From an uncultured Lachnospiraceae bacterium (GTDB lineage: Bacteria; Bacillota; Clostridia; Lachnospirales; Lachnospiraceae): DNA of 48,577 nt. Shown in pieces: positions 17,881 to 26,624 of the stretch. The stretch covers positions 1-48,577 of the forward strand of contig CAMWXE010000039.1 in the NCBI GenBank assembly GCA_947178145.1. Direction: 5' to 3'. Positions within the stretch are counted from its first letter, which is position 1, and each line of letters starts with the position of its first letter. The notes beneath the pieces were generated by a model. The model ran no database searches. It was not told the DNA's origin and was given only the letters and a program-made list of their open reading frames with translations. The position numbers were made by a program, and so were the translations under genes.

Positions 17881-18543
17881 ATGATACGTCAGGAAGACAA
17901 AGATTTTATAACACAGGCATTTCAGCGCTTAAAGGAGCGCGGCTGGTTTCCCGAACAGGAATTTGAACATTCCAGCATCACAGAAGAGGAGATTGCCGCC
18001 TTTGAACAGCAGCATCAGGTAACACTGCCCTCACTGTATAAGGCATTTTTAACCTCTTACCGCCTCCCATGGACAGAACAGAATGAAATCTGCGCAATCA
18101 TCCGCAGATGGGATGAATTATCCCCACTCTGGCTGATGCTGGACAGCCCCGAAACAATGACGCAGGTATCCGAATGGATGGAAATATTGCAGGAAATACG
18201 AGATTTTTGTGAGCTGCCCGACGATTGTTTCCGCAATCTGATTCCAATCGGAGACTGGGGCGCAGGCTGGGGTCCGCTGTGCATCGATTTGTCCAGACCA
18301 GAGGACAATGTCGACATAGAGAACAGGGATACCTGGTCACTGGTGTGGTTTGACCATGAGGATTTTGACTGGGATGAGCAATACCTTGACGACAGTGATG
18401 GACTGCTGCATGGACAGAGCGCTGCCCCCGACCTGAAAACGCTGATCGAATGGTATTTCTGTGGCTCTGTCGAAAAAGCGTATGAAGAAGAAACCAGCGA
18501 AAAGCCCACCTACAAATGGTACATGGCAACTCGAAGACACTAA
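17881..18543 (+). CDS. SMI1/KNR4 (SUKH) family protein
   Basis: Cytoplasmic protein of 220 residues with the SUKH fold. The N terminus has the ITEEEIAAFEQQHQVTLPSLYKAFL pattern typical of the family (residues about 37-61), and IPIGDWGAGWGPLCIDLS marks the central strands (about 120-137). SUKH proteins often serve as immunity proteins against secreted nuclease toxins, but no toxin gene is adjacent, so the role is open. The start follows GAAAGGAGATATTCAAT. A remnant of another SUKH gene lies about 120 bases downstream on the other strand. Confidence 0.82.
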   Translation: MIRQEDKDFITQAFQRLKERGWFPEQEFEHSSITEEEIAAFEQQHQVTLPSLYKAFLTSYRLPWTEQNEICAIIRRWDELSPLWLMLDSPETMTQVSEWMEILQEIRDFCELPDDCFRNLIPIGDWGAGWGPLCIDLSRPEDNVDIENRDTWSLVWFDHEDFDWDEQYLDDSDGLLHGQSAAPDLKTLIEWYFCGSVEKAYEEETSEKPTYKWYMATRRH

Positions 18544-18583
18544 TGGTAACTGGCTTAACTCCCACAGAAAATTTGTATAAATA

Positions 18584-18653
18584 ACAGCCCTGTATTCCTG
18601 TCTGTTCAGAGTGTATAGACAAATCACTCTGGCAAACAGAAGTACAGGACTGT
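18584..18653 (+). terminator. Long imperfect hairpin after the SUKH gene
   Basis: The arms at about 18584-18612 and 18625-18653 pair over most of their length (for example CCTGTA/TACAGG and CAGAGTG/CACTCTG), followed by CTTTATT. It most likely terminates the SUKH transcript, and could also act on the opposite strand. Confidence 0.6.
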
Positions 18654-18664
18654 CTTTATTGTTT

Positions 18665-18787
18665 CCGCACCCGCCAGCTTCCGTGATAAACTGTATGTAG
18701 TCCTCCGGAAACCGAAAGTAATGTTCTTCCTCTGCCGCACGGACAAATGTCAAATCGACAGGTTGATTCGCGCCTGTCCAAGTATTC
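18665..18787 (-). pseudogene. Remnant of a SUKH family gene
   Basis: On the minus strand an open stretch reads WTGANQPVDLTFVRAAEEE, then HYFRFPEDYIQFITEAGG, the pattern around the first helices of SUKH proteins (a Glu-rich helix, then FPEDY and a Gly-rich turn). There is no start codon, and the similarity stops at the hairpin, so about 40 codons remain of what is usually a 130-200 codon gene. Confidence 0.5.
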
Positions 18788-18798
18788 TTTCGGCTTCG

Positions 18799-20325
18799 TT
18801 ACTGCGCAAATGCAATACTCTCTATGATCGCGTCAAACAGCGGATCCGCATCATCGCCGAAGTCCTCATGAATAAAATATTCAAATGTAATCAAAATATC
18901 ATCCTTCTGTATTCCGACAAATGTTGTTTGAAAAATATTGCTGCTCTCGGTTTCCATCAGCGACTCAACTCTCATTGCCGGAAATCCGCCAATTGTTATA
19001 TCCTCGACATCACAGCCATCCGCCTCGTAGGACTCCTTCGCCAGCTGCAGATCCACGCCTTCCTCTGGCATATAAGCATCAAAGAGCAGCATGGACATAT
19101 CCCAGATATTGTCCTCCTCGTACCGGGAAACCAGCATGTATGAGACCTCTCCATTCTCAGAGATATCCTCCATATTCCACAGATACGGATAAGAAAAGTT
19201 TATTCCCAAATCTTCCATCGTACACTGCTGCATCACCGGCAATGGAATCACCGGATCCTGCTTCATGGCCTCGTCAAGCTCCTCCTGTGTAATCGCAATA
19301 TTGCACTCTTCACCAGTGTCTGCCAGAATCTTCTGCGCGAGCACCCGCGTCAGGGGCGCAAGCACTGACCAGTGATCCTCTCCCTCCATAATGTAGCAAT
19401 GGATATTGTCATTTTGGGAAGTGCTCTCGATACTCTTTAAATTAGAGGAATTTCCCTCGCTGCCCTCGATCAAAAAGGTTGGTGTCTTTACACTGTCCAG
19501 CCAGTAAATCGGGGAGCGCATCTTATACTCTTCCTCATTGTCTGTGTCAAACGTGAACTGGCTGTTATTGTGGTACTCGATCTTGTCCACAGCGCCAAAC
19601 CCAAACACTGCACGGAATTTGTCTGTGTACTCCGCAGTGAGCAGGGCGCGTGTGCCGCCAGTGCTGTGTCCGCCCAGATAGATGCGGTCAGGATCGACAT
19701 AGGGAAGGGACGCTGCGTAATCGTAAGCCGCCGCAAGATCATCCACCTCGCCAAAAAGTGTCTCATAATAGCCGGGATTTCCATTGCCGCCGCGGAAAGA
19801 CGGATACATCGTCAGTACACCCGCCTGCCAGAATGCCGAACCAGTCTGGTCATCATCCCACGCGGGATAGCACCATGGGAAATCGTCAATGCCGTTTCCC
19901 CAGCCGCCTACCACCCATATGATCAACGGGTGCTTCTCGCCGTCGCCGGGATCACTGGAAACATACGCTGCCAAGTCTCCCACCTTGGAAGAATAGTGCA
20001 CTAAGTCAAACACTCCTTCCGGCGGATCGGGAATCGGGTCGTCATCATTATTCTGTTCTGCCAGTGTTGTCTGGAAAGCGTCATGCGCCTCGGCAAAGCT
20101 CTGTGACTCCGCAGCATTCTCCGTCTTAGAAGAACTCTCTGTCCCGGCAGCGGAGCTCTCCTTCTCCGCAGAGCCCTCTTCATCAGCGACACGCGCCGTC
20201 TCAACGTTGTTTTGCGCGCCTCCCCCGTTGTCAGACACTAATTCCAATGTTGAACAGGCCGTCGTGATACACATTGCCGCTGCCATCATGACCACAAACG
20301 TTTTTCTAACAATTTTATTTTTCAT
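18799..20325 (-). CDS. Lipoprotein with alpha/beta-hydrolase domain
   Basis: Surface lipoprotein of 508 residues. The signal peptide ends at ITTAC (Cys24), followed by an acidic Ser-rich linker to about residue 95. An alpha/beta-hydrolase of dienelactone-hydrolase or prolyl-oligopeptidase type occupies about 100-335, with nucleophile motif GGHSTGG and a probable catalytic His in GEDHWSV. The C-terminal 130 residues form a separate domain (from about INFSYPYLW) resembling the small lipoprotein domains seen in Firmicutes secreted proteins. It may cleave an ester or peptide outside the cell; the substrate is unknown. It is a single-gene unit. Confidence 0.8.
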   Translation of the reverse strand: MKNKIVRKTFVVMMAAAMCITTACSTLELVSDNGGGAQNNVETARVADEEGSAEKESSAAGTESSSKTENAAESQSFAEAHDAFQTTLAEQNNDDDPIPDPPEGVFDLVHYSSKVGDLAAYVSSDPGDGEKHPLIIWVVGGWGNGIDDFPWCYPAWDDDQTGSAFWQAGVLTMYPSFRGGNGNPGYYETLFGEVDDLAAAYDYAASLPYVDPDRIYLGGHSTGGTRALLTAEYTDKFRAVFGFGAVDKIEYHNNSQFTFDTDNEEEYKMRSPIYWLDSVKTPTFLIEGSEGNSSNLKSIESTSQNDNIHCYIMEGEDHWSVLAPLTRVLAQKILADTGEECNIAITQEELDEAMKQDPVIPLPVMQQCTMEDLGINFSYPYLWNMEDISENGEVSYMLVSRYEEDNIWDMSMLLFDAYMPEEGVDLQLAKESYEADGCDVEDITIGGFPAMRVESLMETESSNIFQTTFVGIQKDDILITFEYFIHEDFGDDADPLFDAIIESIAFAQ

Positions 20326-20417
20326 AAAAAATCCCCCTTACTATGTAATACTGCTATTATACTAAACTAATGTGAAGTTTTCAATTGGATATTAAAACAA
20401 ATTTTCATTGTATCAGT

Positions 20418-21659
20418 TCATTCCTCATCATATTTAATAAAATAATCCGTACTGGGAAATGCACCGAAATCCAGTCTGATACAATAGGATGGTTCCATGC
20501 ATTCCCCTTCATAAATATAATATGCCATCAGAGCTCCGTGCGTAATGTAGAAATACGCATATTCCAGCCGCTCTCTCTCATCGTAATAGTACTTTTGGCT
20601 ATGTTCCGTTGTTCCAAATTCTCGTTCATTATAATAACACTCTTTTCTCTCCAAAGTGCCATCCTCGCGATAGAAGTATTCGACGCAGACTATGGTATCC
20701 TCATACGGACTATCCCTCCACCCTTCGATCACTCCCCTTGTTTCCAGCTTTTTGACCTGTCCGTTTTCGTTATATTCCTTCTCGAAATCATACACCGTCA
20801 GCAAATCTTCTCCATCATATATCACATCATACCGATGATCTTCCCACTGCTGATGTTCACATCCAGCAATGTCAAATCCGCCATAATACTGAAATGTACC
20901 GTAGTCCTCTATGTGTACAACGTTACAGTACACCCCGGCGCCAGTCTCTTTTTCCTCATCATAGTACACTTCCAGATAATCCTCCATGCCAGATGCATCC
21001 CCGTCATACCGGAAAAGCAGTTTTCCCTCCATTTCCCTTGCACGAAGAAAGATTTCAATATCTCTCTGACTGATCAGTTCGACGGACAGACAGTCTTCAT
21101 CCGGAAAAAAATGAGTGTCCTCCAGCCCGTCAATCCCAAACTTCTCCCACGAAACACAAAGCCCCTCCGCATCCATATCCAAAGTAAACAGCAAGTCTCC
21201 CTCCTGATACGCACCGAAGCGGTCCTGATGGTCCGGCTCCGAAAAATCCTCCACACAGACAGCCTGTATCACATCCTGTTCTCTGCGTATCTCCATAAGC
21301 AGCCTGACCTGAAAGTCCTCACGGTATTCCTGCCCTTCGATATACTCATACCGCATCATATTCATGTATCCATAATAGCGGCCTTCTTCCTCATAAATGA
21401 AAAAGTCCAATGATATCCTCCTGTCATCCGGCAGACTCATCCCTCTGACATAATATCCCGCTAATGAATCCAATGAAACTGTCTCAGCGCTCATCTCGGT
21501 TTCAGAATCCGCAGCTGATTCACCGATCATATCTGGTACGTTTGACACATCTATTTGAGCCTGACCAATACTATCGGCGTTCATCTTCTCTTTCTGTCCA
21601 CAGGAAATCAACTGCATGCATACCATGATCATAATCAATATCGGCAGACATCTCTTCAT
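20418..21659 (-). CDS. Putative lipoprotein of unknown function
   Basis: Protein of 413 residues from a start preceded by AGAGGAAGTAGA. The signal peptide ends at LISC (Cys20). The mature part is very acidic and rich in Tyr and Glu, with many short beta-strand-like segments. Phrases such as YDEKEYNENGQVKKLET-type and YYDERERLEYAY resemble the FDEKGRL repeats of surface proteins in this group. No family was recognised. It lies upstream of the hydrolase lipoprotein gene on the same strand with a 90-base gap. Confidence 0.7.
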   Translation of the reverse strand: MKRCLPILIMIMVCMQLISCGQKEKMNADSIGQAQIDVSNVPDMIGESAADSETEMSAETVSLDSLAGYYVRGMSLPDDRRISLDFFIYEEEGRYYGYMNMMRYEYIEGQEYREDFQVRLLMEIRREQDVIQAVCVEDFSEPDHQDRFGAYQEGDLLFTLDMDAEGLCVSWEKFGIDGLEDTHFFPDEDCLSVELISQRDIEIFLRAREMEGKLLFRYDGDASGMEDYLEVYYDEEKETGAGVYCNVVHIEDYGTFQYYGGFDIAGCEHQQWEDHRYDVIYDGEDLLTVYDFEKEYNENGQVKKLETRGVIEGWRDSPYEDTIVCVEYFYREDGTLERKECYYNEREFGTTEHSQKYYYDERERLEYAYFYITHGALMAYYIYEGECMEPSYCIRLDFGAFPSTDYFIKYDEE

Positions 21660-21779
21660 TCTACTTCCTCTTTCTTGCAGAGCAACTGTTTTCCTTTGCA
21701 ATGCACTGGACAAATCAGTCCCACCCGCTGTTTTATTATCGTTCTTTCAATTCTGCAGTCTGCAGCAAATGCCCTCTCT

Positions 21780-22865
21780 TCAACGATCTGAATAATCAAT
21801 CTTGTCCCGGATTTCCTGCATCTGGTAATCAAGCGCCTCGATCGAATCCGCACATGCCTTTAACTGATTTTCAATCTCCTCCGTATTGTCAATGCTCTTC
21901 TTGTACTTGAGCTTATGTTCCAGGCTTGCCCAGAAGTCCATCGCAATCGTGCGGAACTGCACCTCCACCTTCACATACTTTTTCTCGTCCGGCAGGAAGA
22001 CCGGAACACTCAGGATCAGATGGAGACTCCTGTACCCGTTGCTTTTTGGCATCTTGATATAATCCTTTTCCTTCAATAAGATAATGTCGTCCTGTTTGAG
22101 CAAAAGCTCCGCCAGCCGGTAAATATCATCGGGAAAGGAGCAGATCACCCGAAGCCCCGCGACATCTGCGACATATTCTTTGATATTCTCGATCGTGACC
22201 GGAAAGTCTTTTCTCACGAGCTTCCTGTATATGCTCTCAGGCTTTTTCAGCCTGCTCTTGATCGATTCAAAGGGATTGCGCTTATACTCCTCAGAGAACA
22301 TCGCATTGAGCACCTTCAGCCTCGTCTCGACTTCCATGATCGCAGACTGGTACTCCATCATCAATCTGCTGAATGTCTCTGCGGTGCTCAGCTGCTCTGC
22401 CTGTATCCTGATGATCTGCTCCTGCTTTTTCAGTGTCTCGGACTGCCTTTCAATCTTTTTCTCCAACTGGTTTTTGCAGTTAAACAGTTCTATCGTATTT
22501 TTTACCCTGTTTCTGACGATCGAGTCCACAAACGGCCTGTGGATAAAGTCCGAAACGCCTAGTTCGAAACATCTGTTCTCCACCTCGACGGCATTTTCAC
22601 TGCTTATGATGAGCACTGGAATGCTGTCCATCCAGCTGCTCTTAATCATCTCCGCAATCACCGCAAAACCGTCCGTTTTCGGCATCTGCAGATCCAATAA
22701 AAGCGCTGCCAGCTCATCATGATGCTCGTACAGCTTTTGCAGTGCCTGCTCCCCATTCTCCGCCATCTCGACAGCGTAATCTGTCTCCAGCATCTCCCTC
22801 AATAATTCGCGGTTCATCTCCGCGTCGTCCACTACCAATATCTTTTGCATTTCCGTTTTCCCCAT
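21780..22865 (-). CDS. Response regulator fused to RelA/SpoT-type alarmone synthetase domain
   Basis: Protein of 361 residues. An N-terminal receiver domain (about 6-125) has the acidic pair D13-D14 and phosphoacceptor D58 (LLLDLQMPKTDG); the usual Lys before PF is Arg (HRPF). A coiled coil follows (about 128-190). The C-terminal part (about 195-361) resembles single-domain (p)ppGpp synthetases of the RelQ type: KPESIYRKL, DVAGLRVICSF, then DYIKMPKSNGYRSLHL, then VEVQFRTIAMDFWASLEHKLKYK. The residues expected for catalysis (Asp in DVAGLR, Glu in VEVQ) are present and there is no hydrolase domain. It is the last gene of a three-gene operon, five bases behind the ATPase gene. A second start at M6 is possible. 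Confidence 0.88.
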   Translation of the reverse strand: MGKTEMQKILVVDDAEMNRELLREMLETDYAVEMAENGEQALQKLYEHHDELAALLLDLQMPKTDGFAVIAEMIKSSWMDSIPVLIISSENAVEVENRCFELGVSDFIHRPFVDSIVRNRVKNTIELFNCKNQLEKKIERQSETLKKQEQIIRIQAEQLSTAETFSRLMMEYQSAIMEVETRLKVLNAMFSEEYKRNPFESIKSRLKKPESIYRKLVRKDFPVTIENIKEYVADVAGLRVICSFPDDIYRLAELLLKQDDIILLKEKDYIKMPKSNGYRSLHLILSVPVFLPDEKKYVKVEVQFRTIAMDFWASLEHKLKYKKSIDNTEEIENQLKACADSIEALDYQMQEIRDKIDYSDR

Positions 22866-22870
22866 TTACT

Positions 22871-23701
22871 TCATTTCTGAAATTCCCCTCTGTGTCTTTC
22901 AAAAAAGTCATAAAAATACCGCACATTTTCCAGCTCTGTCCACCTGGCCACCTCCAAGTCCCGCGAGTCAAGATTGTAAATCTTTGCATGCAGTGTCCCC
23001 AGCATAAACGGCGAATGAGTGGAGATGATAAACTGGCAGCCAAGAAATCTTGCCATCTGGTTCAGCCGCTGTGCCAGCGCCGTCTGATTCGCAGGCGAGA
23101 GGGACACTTCCGGCTCGTCGAGCAGATACAGCGCATCCGGCTCTATATAGTCGTCAAGCATCTGCAGTGTCGTCTCGCCGTTCGAGTATTTTTCCTGCGC
23201 AAATTTCAGATTTTCCAGCTGCTGCCTTGTTTCCCTGGAATCCCTGAACTGCTCCCTCTGTTCTTTGGGCATTCCCCTTCGGATATGTTCGTATACATAC
23301 CCGTCATTCAGAACCTGCTCCTGCTGAATTTTCTTGATCTCGTATAAAATATCCTCACTTTTGATATACCGGCTCCCATGCGGAAGCTTTTTCAGCGTTC
23401 TTCCGTCATCGGTTTCCCCTAATGTGTAGTTGCACTCCTCTACAAACTGCGAGAAATACCATACTTTTCCAAATTTATTGCTGGTGGCATACTCCTGTCC
23501 CTCCAGCTGCAGTCTGTTCGCCATGATGTTAAGCATGGTGGACTTGCCCGAAGCATTATTCCCATACAACACAGTGACTGGACTGTTAAACACCATTACC
23601 TTCTCCCGTTTGTCTGCAAATACATTATATGGATAAATATTCGGATCGCTGACTGTTTTCTCTGAAAATGAAAAACTGCTCAAATAAATGATCGCTGTCA
23701 C
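22871..23701 (-). CDS. ABC/SMC-like AAA family ATPase
   Basis: Soluble ATPase of 276 residues of the ABC-like class found in DNA repair and defence proteins. It has a Walker A (YGNNASGKST, about 46-55), a short insertion with a charged helical part (about 120-165), a signature-like YSNGETTL, a Walker B ALYLLDEPEVSLSP, and an H-loop STHSPF. No membrane segments or nuclease domain are present. The GTG start overlaps the stop of the upstream gene by four bases and follows GGAGAAAGGCA. Its place between a predicted nuclease-ATPase and a receiver-alarmone synthetase suggests joint action; the target is unknown. Confidence 0.87.
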   Translation of the reverse strand: MTAIIYLSSFSFSEKTVSDPNIYPYNVFADKREKVMVFNSPVTVLYGNNASGKSTMLNIMANRLQLEGQEYATSNKFGKVWYFSQFVEECNYTLGETDDGRTLKKLPHGSRYIKSEDILYEIKKIQQEQVLNDGYVYEHIRRGMPKEQREQFRDSRETRQQLENLKFAQEKYSNGETTLQMLDDYIEPDALYLLDEPEVSLSPANQTALAQRLNQMARFLGCQFIISTHSPFMLGTLHAKIYNLDSRDLEVARWTELENVRYFYDFFERHRGEFQK

Positions 23702-25278
23702 CTGCCTTTCTCCACTTTCTCGATCAGACAGCTGTGTGGTTTGTCTGGATTTTGCTTATCATAATTCACGCCGACAAGCAGGATTTCACCAGCATAATCC
23801 TCAAGTGCCTGCGTGTACTGCCTGTCCTTGATCTGTTGTATCGCTGCACTGACAGACCTGTCATATTTTAACTCTACCACCATTGCGGGCTTGCCCGTAT
23901 GCGGCAGCGGCAGGAACACAACGTCCGCAAAACCTTTTCCTGCCGGAAGTTCCCGTATCAGTTTATAATCCTTCCTTGCACTGTAATACGCCAGTCCGAT
24001 GGAGCTTCCAAGTGCATTTTCATCATTATAAGTCAGGATTGATGCCACTTCCGTGTGCGCTCTGTCCAGCTCCCTGGCAACACTCTCTGCCTCCCCACGC
24101 AAAGTGTCCTCCAGAAGCTTCTCCGATGCTTTCAGGACACGCATGACCTCTGACCAGCCCCCGACACTCATGGCATTCTCAAATTCCCCGATAATCTCTT
24201 TATTCGGAATGAACGTCTCCTCCGCCATGGAATCATACCCCAGATAGCCCAGATGAACCAGCAGAGTGAGCACATCATCCTTTGTCCTGAAATTGCGCAT
24301 ATCATTCTGAAAACTGCGCGTATTGACTTTGACACGCCCCCCGCCAAGCATCTGCACAATTTCTGACCGCAACCCGTCGAAATCCATATCGATATAGATT
24401 TTAAGCGCCTCGTAGGTTTCTGTGGAAGTCCAGTAATTAGAGAGGTCCTGACATGTCATTGCCTCCACCACAGACCTTGGATTATAGATATGTTTGTATT
24501 TCTTAAACATATATCCGTCATACCAGCTGCTGGTTTCATCAAAGTTCATATCATACTGCTCACATAATCCTTTTACCTCATCCTCCGTAAAGCCAGTATA
24601 TTCCTCAAGTGCTTTTTGATTTGTCATCGAATATTCCCTGAACATATTCAACGCCGAATGCTGTCCGTATTTTTTGACAGGAAGAATCCCCGTCATATAG
24701 GCCAATGCAGCATACTCCTGATCCTTTAAGAGATTGCGCAAAAAGTCAAGGTATTGCTTTTGCAGCGCTTCTGACTCCTGCCTTTCCCGCATCACGCAGT
24801 CCCACTCGTCGATCAGAAATATAAACTGCCTGTCTGTTTCCACATAAATCTCCCGCAATGCAGCGGCAAGTCCCACGTCCTGTCTGCTCAGATATTCCCC
24901 ATATTCTCTCCTAAGCTCCCTGAGTACTTCCTGTTCCAGATATTCTGTCACTTTTCCTGAATCCGCCTCGATCAAAAACTGCTGCATATTCAGATAGATC
25001 ACATCATACTGGTTCAAGTGCTCCTCAAACGTGTTGTCACGCGCTATCCTGTACTTTGCAAACAACTCCCTGGAATCACAACCGCGGCTGTAATAAGCAG
25101 CGAGCATTTTAAGCGCCATGGACTTTCCAAAGCGCCGTGGTCTGCTGACGCATACAAAGCCTTCTTCCGTATTTAAACATTTGTTTGTATGTGTAATCAA
25201 CCCTGTCTTATCCACATAGATCTCAGAGCGGATTGCCCTCCAAAAGCCCTTATTTCCCGGATTCAGATAAACTCCCAT
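23698..25278 (-). CDS. AAA-ATPase-like protein with C-terminal PD-(D/E)XK nuclease domain
   Basis: Protein of 526 residues starting MGVYLNPGN, with AGGTGG six bases upstream; an in-frame extension to 25401 is unlikely. The N-terminal AAA-ATPase_like domain (about 5-215) has YVDKTGLI, a P-loop SRPRRFGKS and a Walker B-like FLIDEWD. The middle has the family motif GILPVKKYG then GFTEDEVKGLCEQY. The C-terminal domain (about 400-526) has the PD-(D/E)XK pattern: FADVVF then VVELKYD. This family is common in gut anaerobes, often as many copies, with unknown function. It is the first gene of the operon that ends in the alarmone-synthetase fusion. Confidence 0.9.
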   Translation of the reverse strand: MGVYLNPGNKGFWRAIRSEIYVDKTGLITHTNKCLNTEEGFVCVSRPRRFGKSMALKMLAAYYSRGCDSRELFAKYRIARDNTFEEHLNQYDVIYLNMQQFLIEADSGKVTEYLEQEVLRELRREYGEYLSRQDVGLAAALREIYVETDRQFIFLIDEWDCVMRERQESEALQKQYLDFLRNLLKDQEYAALAYMTGILPVKKYGQHSALNMFREYSMTNQKALEEYTGFTEDEVKGLCEQYDMNFDETSSWYDGYMFKKYKHIYNPRSVVEAMTCQDLSNYWTSTETYEALKIYIDMDFDGLRSEIVQMLGGGRVKVNTRSFQNDMRNFRTKDDVLTLLVHLGYLGYDSMAEETFIPNKEIIGEFENAMSVGGWSEVMRVLKASEKLLEDTLRGEAESVARELDRAHTEVASILTYNDENALGSSIGLAYYSARKDYKLIRELPAGKGFADVVFLPLPHTGKPAMVVELKYDRSVSAAIQQIKDRQYTQALEDYAGEILLVGVNYDKQNPDKPHSCLIEKVEKGR

Positions 25279-25312
25279 AAAAAACCACCTGCCATCTAAA
25301 TACTTTACATAC

Positions 25313-25341
25313 AGTATACACCACTTTCTTCTTTTGAACAA
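25313..25341 (-). promoter_or_regulatory. Probable promoter of the AAA/ATPase/alarmone operon
   Basis: On the minus strand TTGTTC (25336-25341) and TATACT (25313-25318) are separated by 17 bases, about 35 bases upstream of the first start codon. Confidence 0.5.
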
Positions 25342-25396
25342 TGTCAATATCCTATAACCATTCGCGAATCCAAACCGGCCTTCTGCGAAACTTTCC

Positions 25397-25424
25397 TTCA
25401 CACGGCAGTATCTTATGCTATAGT
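25397..25424 (+). promoter_or_regulatory. Promoter of the small membrane protein gene
   Basis: TTCACA (25397-25402) and TATAGT (25419-25424) are 16 bases apart, and TGC precedes the -10 box as an extended -10 motif. It is divergent from the operon promoter at 25313-25341. Confidence 0.5.
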
Positions 25425-25478
25425 AATCTCAACAGGAAACAAAACAACAAATACAAGTTAAGAAAAGGAGAAAATACT

Positions 25479-25823
25479 ATGAATATTACAAGAATGATTG
25501 ATTTCTGGATCTTTATGGCAGCACTTTGCATCGCAGGGAGCATCTCAAAAAAAGAGCCTGAGCGCTTCCAAAAACTCATGGCAAACACCCTGGGCTATGT
25601 GATGAGTCTCGGACTTATATTCAGTTTCATTGAATTTCTTGCCCTGTGCGGCATTGAAATCCTTGAAGTGGCGTGGCGTTTCAGCCCGCTGGATATCATG
25701 TCTGCAGTCTCCTGGCTGTTCTTCTTCTCTCTCTGCTCGGATAAATGGTCATTGACGAACCAGCAGTCAGGCGGAAAAAAGTCTGACATGTTCAAAAGCC
25801 CGTTGAAATGGTGGCACAGCTAA
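25479..25823 (+). CDS. Small membrane protein of unknown function
   Basis: Protein of 114 residues from an ATG preceded by AAAAGGAGAAAATACT. Two to three hydrophobic segments are visible: about 7-22, about 42-62 (YVMSLGLIFSFIEFLALCGI) and about 75-90, with a charged cytoplasmic-looking segment (SKKEPERFQKL) between the first two. No family was recognised. It ends 22 bases from the convergent LytTR regulator gene. It does not resemble AgrB or AgrD. Confidence 0.72.
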   Translation: MNITRMIDFWIFMAALCIAGSISKKEPERFQKLMANTLGYVMSLGLIFSFIEFLALCGIEILEVAWRFSPLDIMSAVSWLFFFSLCSDKWSLTNQQSGGKKSDMFKSPLKWWHS

Positions 25824-25845
25824 TCCCCCCTGTCACACCACTGTG

Positions 25846-26592
25846 CTATTTCCCCTGCAGGGCGGAGGCATACTCCGCTTTCGCCTTGCGGGACAGCATA
25901 CAGGTCTCTCCGTTGTCAAGCTCCACCATATTTTCTTTCAACCACACATTGCTGATCCTGGAGCGGTTTACCAGAAAGCTGCGGTGGCACCTCCAAAACG
26001 CCTCCCCCAGCTTCTCCTCAAAGTGATTCAGGCTGCTGTTGAACTCCAGCACCTCATCGTCCATATGGAGCACCAGCGCATGACGGCTTCCCACCGCCTC
26101 AAAATACAGGATTTCCTGCAGCGGAATATGGCGCACCGTGTCAAACAGCTTCAGGGAACAGTACGCATTTTTTCCGTCCGGTTCGTTCATAAGGCGCTCA
26201 CAGATACTTTCCAGACACGCATTCACGCGCCCCGCCATCACAGAAGGCTCGCCCTTCACGATGTAATCAAGCGCTTCCAGACGGTACCGGAACGTCTCAA
26301 ACATCATGTCATTGTGCGCAGTGATAAATACGATAAATCCCCGCGGATCATACTGTCTTAACTTTACCGCCAGCTCCAGCCCGCTCATATATCCCGGAAA
26401 ATCTATATCCAGAAAATAGACTGCCGGAACCTCCGCCTCCCTCTGCATCTCCAATAAGGAAACCGGATTGTCTGCCACCTGCAGCGGTCCCATATCGCGC
26501 TCCATCATCATAATCTGATCACCGATCAGCTTCTTCAACAGTGCTCTCACCGCCGGCTCGTCGTCACACAGATACACAGGAATCATTGTCAT
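25846..26592 (-). CDS. LytTR-type response regulator (AgrA-like)
   Basis: Response regulator of 248 residues. The receiver domain (about 1-125) has the acidic cluster YLCDDE and a phosphoacceptor Asp in YFLDIDFPG. The LytTR DNA-binding domain (about 145-240) shows the ILYFEAVGSRHALVLH start and the FWRCHRSFLVNRSRI motif. It follows the sensor-kinase gene by 32 bases and so forms a two-component pair with it. A second start two codons in (26586) has better spacing to AGGGGGAA. No recognisable autoinducer peptide or AgrB protease gene is nearby, so the signal and regulon are unknown. Confidence 0.93.
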   Translation of the reverse strand: MTMIPVYLCDDEPAVRALLKKLIGDQIMMMERDMGPLQVADNPVSLLEMQREAEVPAVYFLDIDFPGYMSGLELAVKLRQYDPRGFIVFITAHNDMMFETFRYRLEALDYIVKGEPSVMAGRVNACLESICERLMNEPDGKNAYCSLKLFDTVRHIPLQEILYFEAVGSRHALVLHMDDEVLEFNSSLNHFEEKLGEAFWRCHRSFLVNRSRISNVWLKENMVELDNGETCMLSRKAKAEYASALQGK

Positions 26593-26624
26593 TTCCCCCT
26601 CATCATTCCAATATTTTTCACATA

